From positions 10,724 through 71,498 of the forward strand of contig PLAH01000064.1 of assembly GCA_003134045.1 (NCBI GenBank): a stretch of 60,775 nt of DNA. Reading direction: 5' to 3'. Source of the stretch: Gammaproteobacteria bacterium (lineage in GTDB: Bacteria > Pseudomonadota > Gammaproteobacteria > Steroidobacterales > Steroidobacteraceae). Both the position numbers and the translations under genes were made by a program. Positions 36,436-45,429 of this stretch are shown here, in pieces. The notes beneath the pieces were generated by a model, which saw only the letters and a program-made list of their open reading frames with translations, made no database searches and had not been told where the DNA came from. Each line of letters begins with the position of its first letter. Position 1 is the stretch's first letter.

Positions 36436-37854
36436 ATGTACAAGCCCCACGTCACGTTGCTCTCCGCCCTGGGGTCAGCCGTCCTCCCGCTCGCGGCAGC
36501 CTTGGCCGCTGCTCCGCTTCCGGCCGCCGCGGACCAGCAGCTCGCGCGGGACATGTTGAAGACGCTGGTGGAAATCAACACTACCCATGAACAGGGCTCG
36601 ACCGCCGCGGCGAAGGCCATCCAGGAATGGATGCTGAGCGCCGGATTTGCGCCCGGCGACGTGACCTTCATCGCGCCCCCGGAGCACCCGGCGAAGGGCA
36701 ATGTGGTGGTCCGCTATCGCGGCAAACATTCCGAGAAGCCCGTGCTTTTCCTGGGTCACCTGGATGTGGTGGAGGCCAAACCGGAAGACTGGTCGGTCGC
36801 CCCGTTCATGCTCACGGAAAAGGATGGCTGGTTTTACGGGCGCGGCACGATCGACATGAAGGACGGCGATGCCGCGCTGGCAGAGTCCTTGGTCCGATTG
36901 AAGCGCGAGCGCTTCGTGCCCGAACGCGACCTGATCGTGGCCTTCACGGCCGACGAGGAAGCCGGCGGCGATTCGAACGGCCCCGCGTTCCTGCTGAAGG
37001 ATCACCCCGAGCTGATCGAGGCCGCGATGGCCGTCAATCTCGACGGCGGCGGCGGCAACTTGAAGAACGGTGCACCGTTATATTTCGAGGTGGGTACCAG
37101 CGAGAAAACCTATGTGACTTACACGCTCGAAACCACCAGTGCCGGCGGCCACGGCTCGCTGCCGGGGCCAGACAACGCGATCTACCGGCTCGGCGACGGT
37201 CTGAGCCGCCTCGAAGCCTTCAAGTTCCCCGTCATGCTCACGGCCACGACGCGCGCCAGCTTCGATAGGCTCGCGACGGTGGACCCGGGACCGGCGAGCG
37301 CCGACATGCACGCGGTAGCTCAGGCCGTGCCGGACATGGCGGCCGCCGAACGCTTGAGCCGCAATGTGCGCTTCAATGCGTTATTGCGAACCACCTGCGT
37401 CGCGACGCTGATTTCCGGCGGCCATGCCGAAAATGCCTTGCCGCAACGGGCCAGGGCAACCATTCAATGCCGGATGATGCCGGGCGACAGCGAGGCCAAT
37501 GTCCGGGCACAGCTGTCGGCGACCCTCGACGATCCGGCGATCAAAGTGACGCTGGACGCGCCGCCCATCGTCAGCCCCGAGTCGCCGCCGACGCCGCAGA
37601 TCATGGGCAAGATCGAGGCCCTCGCCCACTCCATGTGGCCCGGCGTACCGGTCATTCCCACCATGGCCACGGGCTTCAGCGATGACCGTCAAACGCGCAA
37701 TGCCGGGATTCCGAGCTACGATGTCAGCGGCGTTTGGATGGATGTCGATGAGAATCGCGCGCACGGTCGGGACGAGCGCATCGGCGTGCAGGCTTTCGAT
37801 GAAAGCATCGAATTCACGTACCGCCTCCTCAAGTCCATGAGCCGCACCAAATGA
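36436..37854 (+). CDS. M20-family zinc metallopeptidase, exported
   Basis: 472 residues with a signal peptide (AVLPLAAALAAAPLPAAA). The two-zinc M20 catalytic set is visible: LFLGHLDVVEA, FYGRGTIDMKDGDAAL (bridging Asp) and AFTADEEAGGDSNGP (general-base and metal Glu), plus the dimerisation-domain segment SAGGHGSLP. Members are carboxypeptidases or aminoacylases; here the export signal suggests periplasmic peptide trimming. ATG at 36436 starts the signal peptide. Confidence 0.9.
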   Translation: MYKPHVTLLSALGSAVLPLAAALAAAPLPAAADQQLARDMLKTLVEINTTHEQGSTAAAKAIQEWMLSAGFAPGDVTFIAPPEHPAKGNVVVRYRGKHSEKPVLFLGHLDVVEAKPEDWSVAPFMLTEKDGWFYGRGTIDMKDGDAALAESLVRLKRERFVPERDLIVAFTADEEAGGDSNGPAFLLKDHPELIEAAMAVNLDGGGGNLKNGAPLYFEVGTSEKTYVTYTLETTSAGGHGSLPGPDNAIYRLGDGLSRLEAFKFPVMLTATTRASFDRLATVDPGPASADMHAVAQAVPDMAAAERLSRNVRFNALLRTTCVATLISGGHAENALPQRARATIQCRMMPGDSEANVRAQLSATLDDPAIKVTLDAPPIVSPESPPTPQIMGKIEALAHSMWPGVPVIPTMATGFSDDRQTRNAGIPSYDVSGVWMDVDENRAHGRDERIGVQAFDESIEFTYRLLKSMSRTK

Positions 37855-37921
37855 CCGTCATCGGAGGGGTCTTCTGGCGCTCGTCGGCATGGCCGATTCG
37901 CGACCCACGTCAATCCGCCGT

Positions 37922-38074
37922 ATGCACATTCTTCTCGCCGTTGCCTTGATCGCCACCGCCATCGTCGTATTGGTGGCCGGTTTATTCGGCGTGCTCCATG
38001 CCCCCCCTAGCCGGCACCGCCTCAAATTTCAATCTGTCGCGCGATTTCAACCACATTCTCGGGCGGCAGGTTGA
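37922..38074 (+). CDS. Possible small single-helix membrane protein
   Basis: Candidate 50-residue open frame whose first 25 residues form one strong hydrophobic helix (LLAVALIATAIVVLVAGLFG) followed by a basic tail. It overlaps the end of kup on the other strand, lacks a good ribosome site and may be spurious. It fills the gap between the M20 peptidase and kup. Confidence 0.3.
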   Translation: MHILLAVALIATAIVVLVAGLFGVLHAPPSRHRLKFQSVARFQPHSRAAG

Positions 38075-39926
38075 ATCGGTCGACGACCTTCACGGAATTT
38101 CGGTAGAGGAACGCAAACAGCGACATCTGCCAGCCGGCGAGGGCCGGAGCGACCGGCTTGCGCACCACCAGATCGCGGGTGCCGACGAACATTGCCTTGT
38201 CGAGGTCCATCGCTTTTTCCAGGCCGTACACATGACCCAGCGCCAGCCGGAGGTCCGGAATCTCGAAAAATCCAAAGCGCGCGACCACATGCCACAAGCC
38301 CTCGCCCAAGTTCTCGACCAGCGTGCACTTGGGGCCTTCGACGCGCGGTATGTTTTCGAACACGATGGAGAGCGCGATCGCGTGCCGCGGCAGCACGCCC
38401 ACGAAATGCGCATGATCCATGATGAGCCTCGAGACTTTCTGGGTACTGCGGGTCAGGAACACCGTCGTCCCATCCACCCGGCGTATGACGCCCGACTTCA
38501 AGTCTGCCAGGAACTTTTCCGCCGCCTCCGGGCTCTGCACCAAGGACGCGCGGATGGCATCGATGCCCGTACGCCAGGTCACCATGATGGCAAAGAGAAT
38601 CGCCGCAAACGTCAACGGCAGCCAGCCGCCGTCCGCGATCTTCCAGAGATTGGCGAGAAAGAAGCTGCTATCGACCAAGAGCAGAAAGCCGGCGACGGCC
38701 ATGGCGGCGCCGCGCGGCCAGATCCACAGATCGCGCATCGCCCTGTACAGCAGCAGCGTGGTCAGCAGCATGGTGGTGGCGACCGCCGTTCCGTACGCGC
38801 CCGCGAGCCGGTCCGAGCTGCCGAATGCGACGGTCGTCGCCACGGTGGCGACCATCAATAGCCAATTCACGACCGGCACGTAGATCTGCCCATAGACCCG
38901 ATCCGAGGTCTGGCGAATCGATACGCCCGGCAGCCAGCCGAGTTGCATGGCCTGACGGGTCATGGAGAACGAGCCCGTGATGATGGCTTGGCTGGCGATG
39001 ATGGTGGCGAGCGTCGCCAGCGCGACCAGCGGAAAAATCGACCACGACGGCGCGATCATGAAGAACGGGTTGCCGCTCACGGAGCGGTGCTCGAGCAGAT
39101 ACCCGGTTTGCCCCGCATAGCTGAGCAAGAGCGCGGGCAACACGACCACGTACCACGCGCGTCGTATCGGCGCCTTGCCGAAATGACCCATGTCCGCATA
39201 CAGAGCCTCGCCGCCCGTGATGCAGAGAAACACGCCGCCCAGCACCAAAAAACCCACACTGCCGGAGTGGCGCAGGAAATCGACCGCGTAGCGGGGATTA
39301 AGTGCGACCACGACGCCGGGATGACGAACGATCGACGCGACTCCCAAGATCGCAATCACCGAGAACCACACCAGCATCACCGGTCCGAATGTGCGGCCTA
39401 TCTTCTCGGTGCCGAAGCGCTGCACGGCGAACAAGCCGAGCAGAATCGCGACGGCCATCGGCATGACGAACGGCTTGAAGGAAGCCGTCACCACATTGAC
39501 TCCCTCGAGCGCGCTCAGTACCGATATGGCCGGTGTAATGACTCCGTCGCCATAGATCAGCGCGGCGCCGAGCAGTCCCATGCCCGTCATCACCCGGAAA
39601 CCCGGCACGAAGCCGTTGGCGCCGACCAGCGACATCAACGCCAGAATGCCGCCTTCGCCGTGGTTGTCCGCCCGCATGACGAAGACGCAGTATTTGACGG
39701 AAATCGTGATGATCAGCGTCCATACGATCGCCGACAGGACGCCGAGCGCGCTCTGCGGCGTGAACTGACCGCCGGTGGCCTGCACGACGGTCTGCAACGT
39801 GTAGAGCGGGCTCGTACCCAGGTCGCCGAATACCACGCCGAGCGCGGCGAAACTCGCCCAACCTGCGCCCTTGACCGGATGCGCGAGCGGCAAAGCAGGC
39901 TTCGAAACCATCGCGGACTCTCGCAT
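38022..39926 (-). CDS. kup: Kup-family potassium transporter
   Basis: 634 residues with about twelve transmembrane helices. Family hallmarks are GVVFGDLGTSPLYTLQTVV at the start, AALIYGDGVITPAISVLSAL, and the MRADNHGEGGILAL loop; the hydrophilic carboxy part follows from about residue 450. Kup takes up potassium with protons at low pH or low potassium. Start is ATG at 39926 (a GTG just before it, 39929, is also possible), with AAGGTGG upstream. Confidence 0.92.
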   Translation of the reverse strand: MRESAMVSKPALPLAHPVKGAGWASFAALGVVFGDLGTSPLYTLQTVVQATGGQFTPQSALGVLSAIVWTLIITISVKYCVFVMRADNHGEGGILALMSLVGANGFVPGFRVMTGMGLLGAALIYGDGVITPAISVLSALEGVNVVTASFKPFVMPMAVAILLGLFAVQRFGTEKIGRTFGPVMLVWFSVIAILGVASIVRHPGVVVALNPRYAVDFLRHSGSVGFLVLGGVFLCITGGEALYADMGHFGKAPIRRAWYVVVLPALLLSYAGQTGYLLEHRSVSGNPFFMIAPSWSIFPLVALATLATIIASQAIITGSFSMTRQAMQLGWLPGVSIRQTSDRVYGQIYVPVVNWLLMVATVATTVAFGSSDRLAGAYGTAVATTMLLTTLLLYRAMRDLWIWPRGAAMAVAGFLLLVDSSFFLANLWKIADGGWLPLTFAAILFAIMVTWRTGIDAIRASLVQSPEAAEKFLADLKSGVIRRVDGTTVFLTRSTQKVSRLIMDHAHFVGVLPRHAIALSIVFENIPRVEGPKCTLVENLGEGLWHVVARFGFFEIPDLRLALGHVYGLEKAMDLDKAMFVGTRDLVVRKPVAPALAGWQMSLFAFLYRNSVKVVDRFNLPPENVVEIARQIEI

Positions 39927-40049
39927 CACGATTTTCCACCTTGAGACCCAAGGGCGATACCTTACTGGTTAGAGCGCCGCGGTGGAAAGGAATGTCGAGA
40001 TTCGTTCGACGCGCTGACAGGGCATCGCGCTCGAGTCCTACAGCCGGCA

Positions 40050-40262
40050 TTCCGCGGCCGCGGCCACATGCAAGGCACGCTCCTGCACCCTGCGGTCGGC
40101 ATCAAGGCGGACAAGCTGGCGGAGCAGGCGGGCGCCGCCGCGGCGCTCGGGGTTCTGCTCACCCCCGTGGCCGCAGCCATCGCATTCATCGACCCCGGTC
40201 TCGCCAAGGACCAAGACTGTTCGACCGTGCTTGCTCAAGCCGACGCGGGCGTTCGGAACTGA
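40050..40262 (+). pseudogene. C-terminal relic of an AsmA-family gene
   Basis: About 70 codons on the plus strand, ending in a stop at 40260, read like the end of an AsmA-family protein: a HPAVGI segment, then AAALGVLLTPVAAAIAFIDP and the LAKDQDCSTVL ending that closes many AsmA proteins. The remainder of the gene (normally over 500 residues) is absent; upstream is kup on the other strand. It overlaps no other gene and ends 8 bases before the peptidase gene. I read it as a decayed remnant, by resemblance only. Confidence 0.5.
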
Positions 40263-40269
40263 TGGCGCC

Positions 40270-42675
40270 TCATGAGCGGCGACGTTGTCGCGCCAGGCGA
40301 AGCAATCCCATTCCCACCAACATCCCGACGCTGAGGCCGCCGCCGCCGCCCTTCGAGGAGGCCGCGATGACGGTGATCGCGGCCGAATTCGCAGCCGATG
40401 CGCCCGCCGCATTGCTGCAGGTCAGCGAGTACGTCGCGGTGCCCACGGTGGCTGGAGTGACCGTCTGCGTCCCGCTCGTCGCCACGCTCCCGCTCCAACT
40501 TCCCGACGCCGTGCAGCTCTTCGCGTTGAACGAGGACCACGTCAGGGTGGTGGTACTGCCGGTCGCCACCGAGGATGCGGCCGACGAGATCGCCGGCGCT
40601 CCTGGCGGTATCAAGGCGATGGCGCTGTCCGCCTGGACGAATCCGAACCCGGAAGTGACGTTGTAGCCGCTGGAGCCGCCCATGGGCAGTGCGCTCGACC
40701 GCAGCGCGCTATAGATCTGTGCGGGCGTCGCCGCGGTGTTTGCCTGCAGCATCAAGGCGGCGATTCCCGCCACATGCGGCGTCGCGGCCGATGTTCCGAA
40801 GAAATTCGGATAGCTGGCGTCGTTCTGACACGCGGCGATGCTGGTGGCCAGCCGACCGTTCGAGCCCGTATAACCGCCGGACGCGAGCGTGAACCCTAAG
40901 AAGGTATCGTTGCCGCCGTCCGGCCCGACGACGTCGGGCTTCTGCCTGACCGTCGGCGTGGTCAGCCGAACGCCATCCACATCGAACAGAATCGGTGCGC
41001 CGCCTTGCGCGGAGAACGATTCGATCACGGCCGGAGTGGTGCCGCAGTCCGGCGTCTGGAAATAAAACGCAGCGCCGACGGCTGCTGCGCCGGCAGCACC
41101 GGGATGCCCCTGCAACGTGGCGCTGCTCGTCGCAAGCTGAGTGATGGGGGGGTCGGTTTGCCCGTCGGTTTCCACCGCCACTTTGATGCGTCCGGGCGCG
41201 GCAGTGCCGTCCGCCAAGCCGATCACGAGACTCAGCGTTTGCTGCGATGTCCAGGCAGTCGCACTGGCCGGATTGGCGATGATCAAGATCTGCACGGGAT
41301 CGACCCCGGCCTGATTGGCCCCCGTGCAAGTCACCGAGTTGCCGTCATAGTCCTCGATCGTGTACACGCTGGTCGCCCCCGTGACGCATACGTCGATCCG
41401 GCTGGTCGCGCCCCCGCTGGCGGCCGCGCCCGTCACGAAGGGTTGATCCCATTCCACCACGATGGCGGCGAAATCTCCCGGCGCCATCGCGTCCAGGGTG
41501 ATCGGCAATGAGGTGGTGGTGCTGGCGCCGGAAGCATCGAAATTCAGCAGGTATTCGCCGCTGTTGGAGCCGCTGCTCGACAGTGTGGCGAAGCTCGGCG
41601 CCAGGTTCTCGTACGAGGCATTGCCGTCGTTGCCGGCCGCCGAGAAATACGCCACGCCTTTCGCCTCGACCGCGTCGATGGCCTGCGCCAGGATGCCGTC
41701 TTGAAAGAATGGTTCGTCGAAATACCCCACGTCGTCGGCGATGACGGTGGCCCCGGCCGCCGCCAGCTTGCCGATGCCCGCGGCGAAATCGGCTTCGCTG
41801 CTGCCCTCGGCCGTGTAGAACGCGAGGCTCGCGCCCGGTGCGACGTCGTGCACGATCTGCAGCATCGCCCGTCCCTCGTCGCCGAACGGCGGGAATACCG
41901 GCGCGCCATAATCCAAGCAGTCGGCTTCTTCGAGCACGCTGACGCCGGCCGGCAGATCGCCGGTGGCAACATCCGTTGCCGCGGTCGCGAGAAAACCGTT
42001 ATAGGCGTAGCCAGCATAGCCTGACGCCGGTACGCCGCTGCCCGCGGCCGCATACGCAGCATAACAATTGTAGCTGTCGGACAGCACGCCCACCGTGACG
42101 CCGGCGCCGGTCAATGAATCGCTCGAACGCAGCGCGGCGCTGTGTTGTACGAAATCGCCCTGGGACGTCACCGCGCCGGAACGGGTGCGCGACAGCGCCG
42201 CGCGCAGCGAATGCACTTCCGCCCGCGCGGCGGCCGCGTCCAGCTGGGAGACCGGCAGCCATCCACCCACGTCGTTCGCGAACACCGCGGCGCGCTCGAG
42301 TCCGAGCGCCTCCAAGGCCGCTTTCAATGCTTGCGGATCGCCGCGCGTCACGGCATCGATGGATACCAGCGGCGTCGCGCCGTCCGCATCCAGCTTGAAT
42401 CGCGCCGCGGGACTCATGGAGTGCAGGTCGGCGAGCACATGGCTCGGGCTCGCGAGCGCGGCATGGCGCGACAGATCCGCGAGCGCCCCGTCGAATTTTC
42501 CGTTGTTCGCGTCGCGTCGCTGCTGAGCGCTGCGGCCGCCGTACGCGCGCAACTGGGCGTTGCCCGGTGTCGCTGCCGCGCGGAGCGGATTCGGTCGAAA
42601 TGTCGATACCGCGAACGATGCGGCCACGGCCGCCAGACCTGCGAGGATTCCCATCGTCACGAGACGTGATGCCAC
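40270..42675 (-). CDS. Secreted subtilase-clan serine peptidase with S53-like catalytic residues
   Basis: 801 residues starting at GTG 42675 (GGGAG about 7 bases upstream). A signal sequence covers about residues 6-25. The peptidase domain shows Asp200 (GVTVGVLSDSYNC), then instead of a subtilisin-type His region GDEGRAMLQIVHDVAPGA with Glu267, two aspartates at 314-315 (VIADDVGYFDE) where subtilisins keep an Asn, and the nucleophile Ser629 in GTSAATPHVAGIAAL. The tail has an Ig-like region (PPGAPAISSAASSV) and ends in GGGGGLSVGMLVGMGLLR plus basic residues, a GlyGly-CTERM-like sorting signal. It is exported; the substrate is unknown. Confidence 0.85.
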   Translation of the reverse strand: MASRLVTMGILAGLAAVAASFAVSTFRPNPLRAAATPGNAQLRAYGGRSAQQRRDANNGKFDGALADLSRHAALASPSHVLADLHSMSPAARFKLDADGATPLVSIDAVTRGDPQALKAALEALGLERAAVFANDVGGWLPVSQLDAAAARAEVHSLRAALSRTRSGAVTSQGDFVQHSAALRSSDSLTGAGVTVGVLSDSYNCYAAYAAAGSGVPASGYAGYAYNGFLATAATDVATGDLPAGVSVLEEADCLDYGAPVFPPFGDEGRAMLQIVHDVAPGASLAFYTAEGSSEADFAAGIGKLAAAGATVIADDVGYFDEPFFQDGILAQAIDAVEAKGVAYFSAAGNDGNASYENLAPSFATLSSSGSNSGEYLLNFDASGASTTTSLPITLDAMAPGDFAAIVVEWDQPFVTGAAASGGATSRIDVCVTGATSVYTIEDYDGNSVTCTGANQAGVDPVQILIIANPASATAWTSQQTLSLVIGLADGTAAPGRIKVAVETDGQTDPPITQLATSSATLQGHPGAAGAAAVGAAFYFQTPDCGTTPAVIESFSAQGGAPILFDVDGVRLTTPTVRQKPDVVGPDGGNDTFLGFTLASGGYTGSNGRLATSIAACQNDASYPNFFGTSAATPHVAGIAALMLQANTAATPAQIYSALRSSALPMGGSSGYNVTSGFGFVQADSAIALIPPGAPAISSAASSVATGSTTTLTWSSFNAKSCTASGSWSGSVATSGTQTVTPATVGTATYSLTCSNAAGASAANSAAITVIAASSKGGGGGLSVGMLVGMGLLRLARQRRRS

Positions 42676-43108
42676 TCGAGGTCTCCCTGATCCGGATCGA
42701 ATTCGTGGTAGTGGACTGCCGACCCGCGCGAAAGTTTACAGCTTCACGATTTTTTACATGCCGGCGGGTCTCGCCTTGACACTTCTCGACCTTTCTCGGG
42801 TCGTGAGATGCTGCTGCCGCACCGGAACCCTCCCTGCAGGAGCATCTTCGAGCTGCAAAAAGCCTACACCCCGGAGGAAGTGCGAATTTTTTTCGCGCGC
42901 CTGGCTGCAGTTCAAATCGGGACTGTGACGCGGCGACGCACATCGTTGCCGTCGCGGTCGCGCCGGGCGATCGCCTTAAGCCCGCGGCGGCATGTCGAAC
43001 GCCGTATCCATCACCGCGGGAGCGACGAATAACGCCGGCGCCAGACGCGGCTCGATGCCGTTGCTCGCACTTGCCGTCCGGCAAGTCGCCGCGTGTACAC
43101 TTCCGCCC
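42676..43108. other. Intergenic region between peptidase and gluconate dehydrogenase subunit genes
   Basis: About 430 bases between divergent genes. It contains the peptidase leader and a short coding-like patch near 42855-42905 (YTPEEVRIFFARLAA on the plus strand) that I could not connect to a gene. No RNA or hairpin is clear. Confidence 0.4.
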
Positions 43109-43744
43109 ATGGATAAGGTGACGAGGCGCTCGTTCGTGGCCGCGCTGGGCGCCACCACGTTGGCGCCGGTCGGCGGCTTGCTGGCCACTCGAGCGGCGGC
43201 TCGGACGCGGACGCCCGCGACCGGCGCCGCGAACGCGCCTGCCGCTTATGATTTTTTCGACGTGGCGGAGGCGCAATTCGTCGAGGCCGCCTGCGAGCGC
43301 TTGATCCCGGCGGACGAGTCCGCCCCGGGGGCGCTCGATGCCGGCGTCCCTCGGTATCTGGACGGCCAGCTCGGCGGCGCCTGGGGCGCCGCCGAGCACT
43401 TGTACCGCGCGGGCCCCTGGCAACCGGGGACGTATGCGGGCGGAATCCCCTCATCGCTCAGCCCGGCGCAATTTTTCCGCGCGGCGCTTCGCGCCATCGA
43501 CACCGAGCTCGCGCTCCATGGCGCGCCGTTCGCCGCCCTGCCCCGCGCGGCCCAGGATGCGTACCTGGCGACGCTCGAATCCGGCGAGGCGCGCCTGCAG
43601 CGCGTGCCGCCGGCCGCGTTTTTCGACCTGCTGCTGAAGATGACCGTGGAAGGGTTTTTCGCCCATCCCGTCTACGGACCTACCCGCGATCGAGTGGCAT
43701 GGCGCGTCAGGGGCTTTCCCGGCGCGCATGCCGCCGCTTCATGA
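43109..43744 (+). CDS. Gluconate 2-dehydrogenase subunit 3 family protein, orphan
   Basis: 211 residues. A twin-arginine-like start (TRRSFVAALGATTLAPVGGLL) is followed by the family's FFDVAEAQFVEAACERLIPADE region and the QFFRAALRAID, MTVEGFFAHPVYGPTRDRVAW segments. Subunit 3 normally accompanies a GMC-type flavoprotein and a cytochrome c in membrane dehydrogenases that oxidise gluconate or other sugars, and is thought to be carried to the periplasm with them. Here no such partners are adjacent. The protein ends soon after RGFPGAHAAAS, somewhat shorter than usual, where it meets the convergent TetR gene (38-base overlap). Confidence 0.85.
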   Translation: MDKVTRRSFVAALGATTLAPVGGLLATRAAARTRTPATGAANAPAAYDFFDVAEAQFVEAACERLIPADESAPGALDAGVPRYLDGQLGGAWGAAEHLYRAGPWQPGTYAGGIPSSLSPAQFFRAALRAIDTELALHGAPFAALPRAAQDAYLATLESGEARLQRVPPAAFFDLLLKMTVEGFFAHPVYGPTRDRVAWRVRGFPGAHAAAS

Positions 43745-44411
43745 GAGCCGAGGCTTGGGTCCGCGGCGCCAGGTAACCGCTGGCGATCTGCCAAAGCCAG
43801 CGCTGCACCGAGCGAATTTCCGCCGTGGTACCCCGGCGCAGCAGCAATTCGTCATTCGGAAAAACCAACCGGATCAACAGCGCCGATTTCACCACCCGGT
43901 AGAAATCCATCGCATCGACCCGTCGGAAGCAGCGGCTGCGCGCGCCGGCCCGCAGCACAGTTCGCAGGCGCACATGCATCGCGGCGAGCGGGCCGTTCGA
44001 AAAATTGTCCTCGAACGAGCCGCCCGCCGCACGCTTGACGTACTCCATGCCCCCTTCCGGGGTCGCGAAATCGATCAGGGCGAGCCGCACATAGGCCGGA
44101 TGAAGCATCTTGAACTCGACGAAACGGTTCAGGCCGGAACGCAATGCGCGTCGCGGTTCGCGCGCCGGCGCGAATTGAAATTGCACCGCGAGCAGACCGA
44201 TGAATCGGCGCGACACCTCGACCAGAACGTCGTCGCGGCTCGCGTAATGTTTGTAGATCGCCGGCACTTGCACGTGCAGCGGCTTCGCCACGTCGCGCAA
44301 CTTGAAGCCGTACACGCCTTTCGACGCGATCAGCCGCTCGACCTCGTCCAAGATTCGTTCGCGTGTCGGCACGCCGGCGCGGCGTCGTTTCATTCGAGGC
44401 ATTCGCTGCAC
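43707..44411 (-). CDS. TetR-family transcriptional regulator
   Basis: About 234 residues. The amino end has a TetR helix-turn-helix: RERILDEVERLIASKGVYGFKL followed by RDVAKPLHVQVPAIYKHYASRDDVL. The carboxy ligand domain is divergent. It is divergent from the amidinohydrolase operon, and a perfect 19-base palindrome lies between the two starts, so it most likely represses that operon (and perhaps itself) in response to a nitrogen compound; this is inference. Several close ATGs are possible starts (44411, 44402, 44393). Confidence 0.88.
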   Translation of the reverse strand: MQRMPRMKRRRAGVPTRERILDEVERLIASKGVYGFKLRDVAKPLHVQVPAIYKHYASRDDVLVEVSRRFIGLLAVQFQFAPAREPRRALRSGLNRFVEFKMLHPAYVRLALIDFATPEGGMEYVKRAAGGSFEDNFSNGPLAAMHVRLRTVLRAGARSRCFRRVDAMDFYRVVKSALLIRLVFPNDELLLRRGTTAEIRSVQRWLWQIASGYLAPRTQASALMKRRHARRESP

Positions 44412-44490
44412 TTTCTTGGTGCGGACTTCCGACGGGGCGTATTTATACGACAGGCTTGCGGCCCACGTCGATTCTAGTTTAGTTTCGTTC

Positions 44491-44509
44491 CGGTTAATTG
44501 GATTAACCG
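44491..44509. promoter_or_regulatory. Perfect palindrome, probable TetR operator
   Basis: CGGTTAAT, a 3-base spacer TGG, and ATTAACCG form a perfect inverted repeat with 8-base arms, ending 11 bases before the amidinohydrolase ATG and 80 bases before the TetR start. Size and form are typical of TetR-family operators. It probably covers the promoter or translation-initiation region of the operon. Confidence 0.75.
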
Positions 44510-44520
44510 AAGGCTCTCAC

Positions 44521-45429
44521 ATGCAATTGCGCACTCGAATCGAAGGCGGCGGCACCCCACGGCCGGAGCGCTGGGGCGTCGACAGCGAATACGGCACGCT
44601 GCGGGACGTGCTGGTCGGGCCCATCGATCATTTCTCGTGGCGCGCGGGCAACGCGGTGGCGGAGCGCTCGGAGCGGGTCGGCTTGCGGTTCGATTTCGAT
44701 ATCGCGCGCGCCCAGTACGGCGAAATGCTGGACGCTTACTCCCAGGCGGGAGTCGCCATCCATGGGCTCGCCGCCGATCCGGCCCTGCCCTATCAGATCT
44801 TCGCGCGCGACAGCAGCGTCATGACCCCCTGGGGCGCGGTCATCATGCAGCTGCAAAAGCCCTATCGCCGCGGCGAATACGCGGCCTGCCTGCGCTTCTA
44901 TCTCGATGCCGGCATCCCGATCTACGACATGATCACCGCCGGCAACGTGGAGGGTGGAGACTTCATGGTGCTGCAGCCGGGGGTCGCGGCGTGCGGCTAC
45001 TCCGGCCAGCGTTCCATCGAGCCGGCCGTGCGTCAGCTGCAGGGTTGGTTCGAATCCGAGGGATGGGAAATGCATACCTATGCCTTCGATTCGCACTTTC
45101 TGCATCTGGACGTGCAAATGGGCATGCTGGCGGAAGGGCTCGCGGTGGTCTGCGTCGACGCCGTCGAACCCGGATTGATCGAGTGGCTGCATGCGAAGCG
45201 CATCAAAACCATCGCCATCTCCTACGGCGACGCCATGCAGCTCGGCACCAATGTCGTGGCGCTGGGCGGCGAGCGCGTACTGGTACCCGCCTCGAGCAAG
45301 AACCTGATCGCCGCCTGTCGCGCGGAGGGACTCGAGGTTTACGATCCGGATGTGTCGATGATCGGCAACGGCGGCGGCGCCGTTCATTGCATGTGCCAGG
45401 CACTGAGGCGCGATCGTGTCGGACGCTGA
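44521..45429 (+). CDS. Amidinohydrolase, dimethylarginine dimethylaminohydrolase/arginine deiminase type
   Basis: 302 residues of the guanidino-modifying superfamily. DSEYGTLRDVLVGPIDHFSW at the amino end, ARDSSVMTPWGAVIM, GNVEGGDFMVL (substrate Glu/Asp), SHFLHLDVQMG (catalytic His) and the nucleophile Cys290 in GGAVHCMCQAL are all in place, the usual order. The enzyme hydrolyses a guanidino compound through a covalent thiouronium intermediate; arginine, methylated arginine or another guanidine are possible. A Shine-Dalgarno AAGG lies 7 bases upstream. First gene of a three-gene operon with amidase and gamma-glutamyltransferase; it overlaps the amidase by 14 bases. Confidence 0.88.
   Translation: MQLRTRIEGGGTPRPERWGVDSEYGTLRDVLVGPIDHFSWRAGNAVAERSERVGLRFDFDIARAQYGEMLDAYSQAGVAIHGLAADPALPYQIFARDSSVMTPWGAVIMQLQKPYRRGEYAACLRFYLDAGIPIYDMITAGNVEGGDFMVLQPGVAACGYSGQRSIEPAVRQLQGWFESEGWEMHTYAFDSHFLHLDVQMGMLAEGLAVVCVDAVEPGLIEWLHAKRIKTIAISYGDAMQLGTNVVALGGERVLVPASSKNLIAACRAEGLEVYDPDVSMIGNGGGAVHCMCQALRRDRVGR

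Noticed and set aside
42808..43032. Plus-strand patch reading YTPEEVRIFFARLAA
   Set aside because: Looked like a fragment of an enzyme helix (for example of an endonuclease III type), but too short and without other matches.
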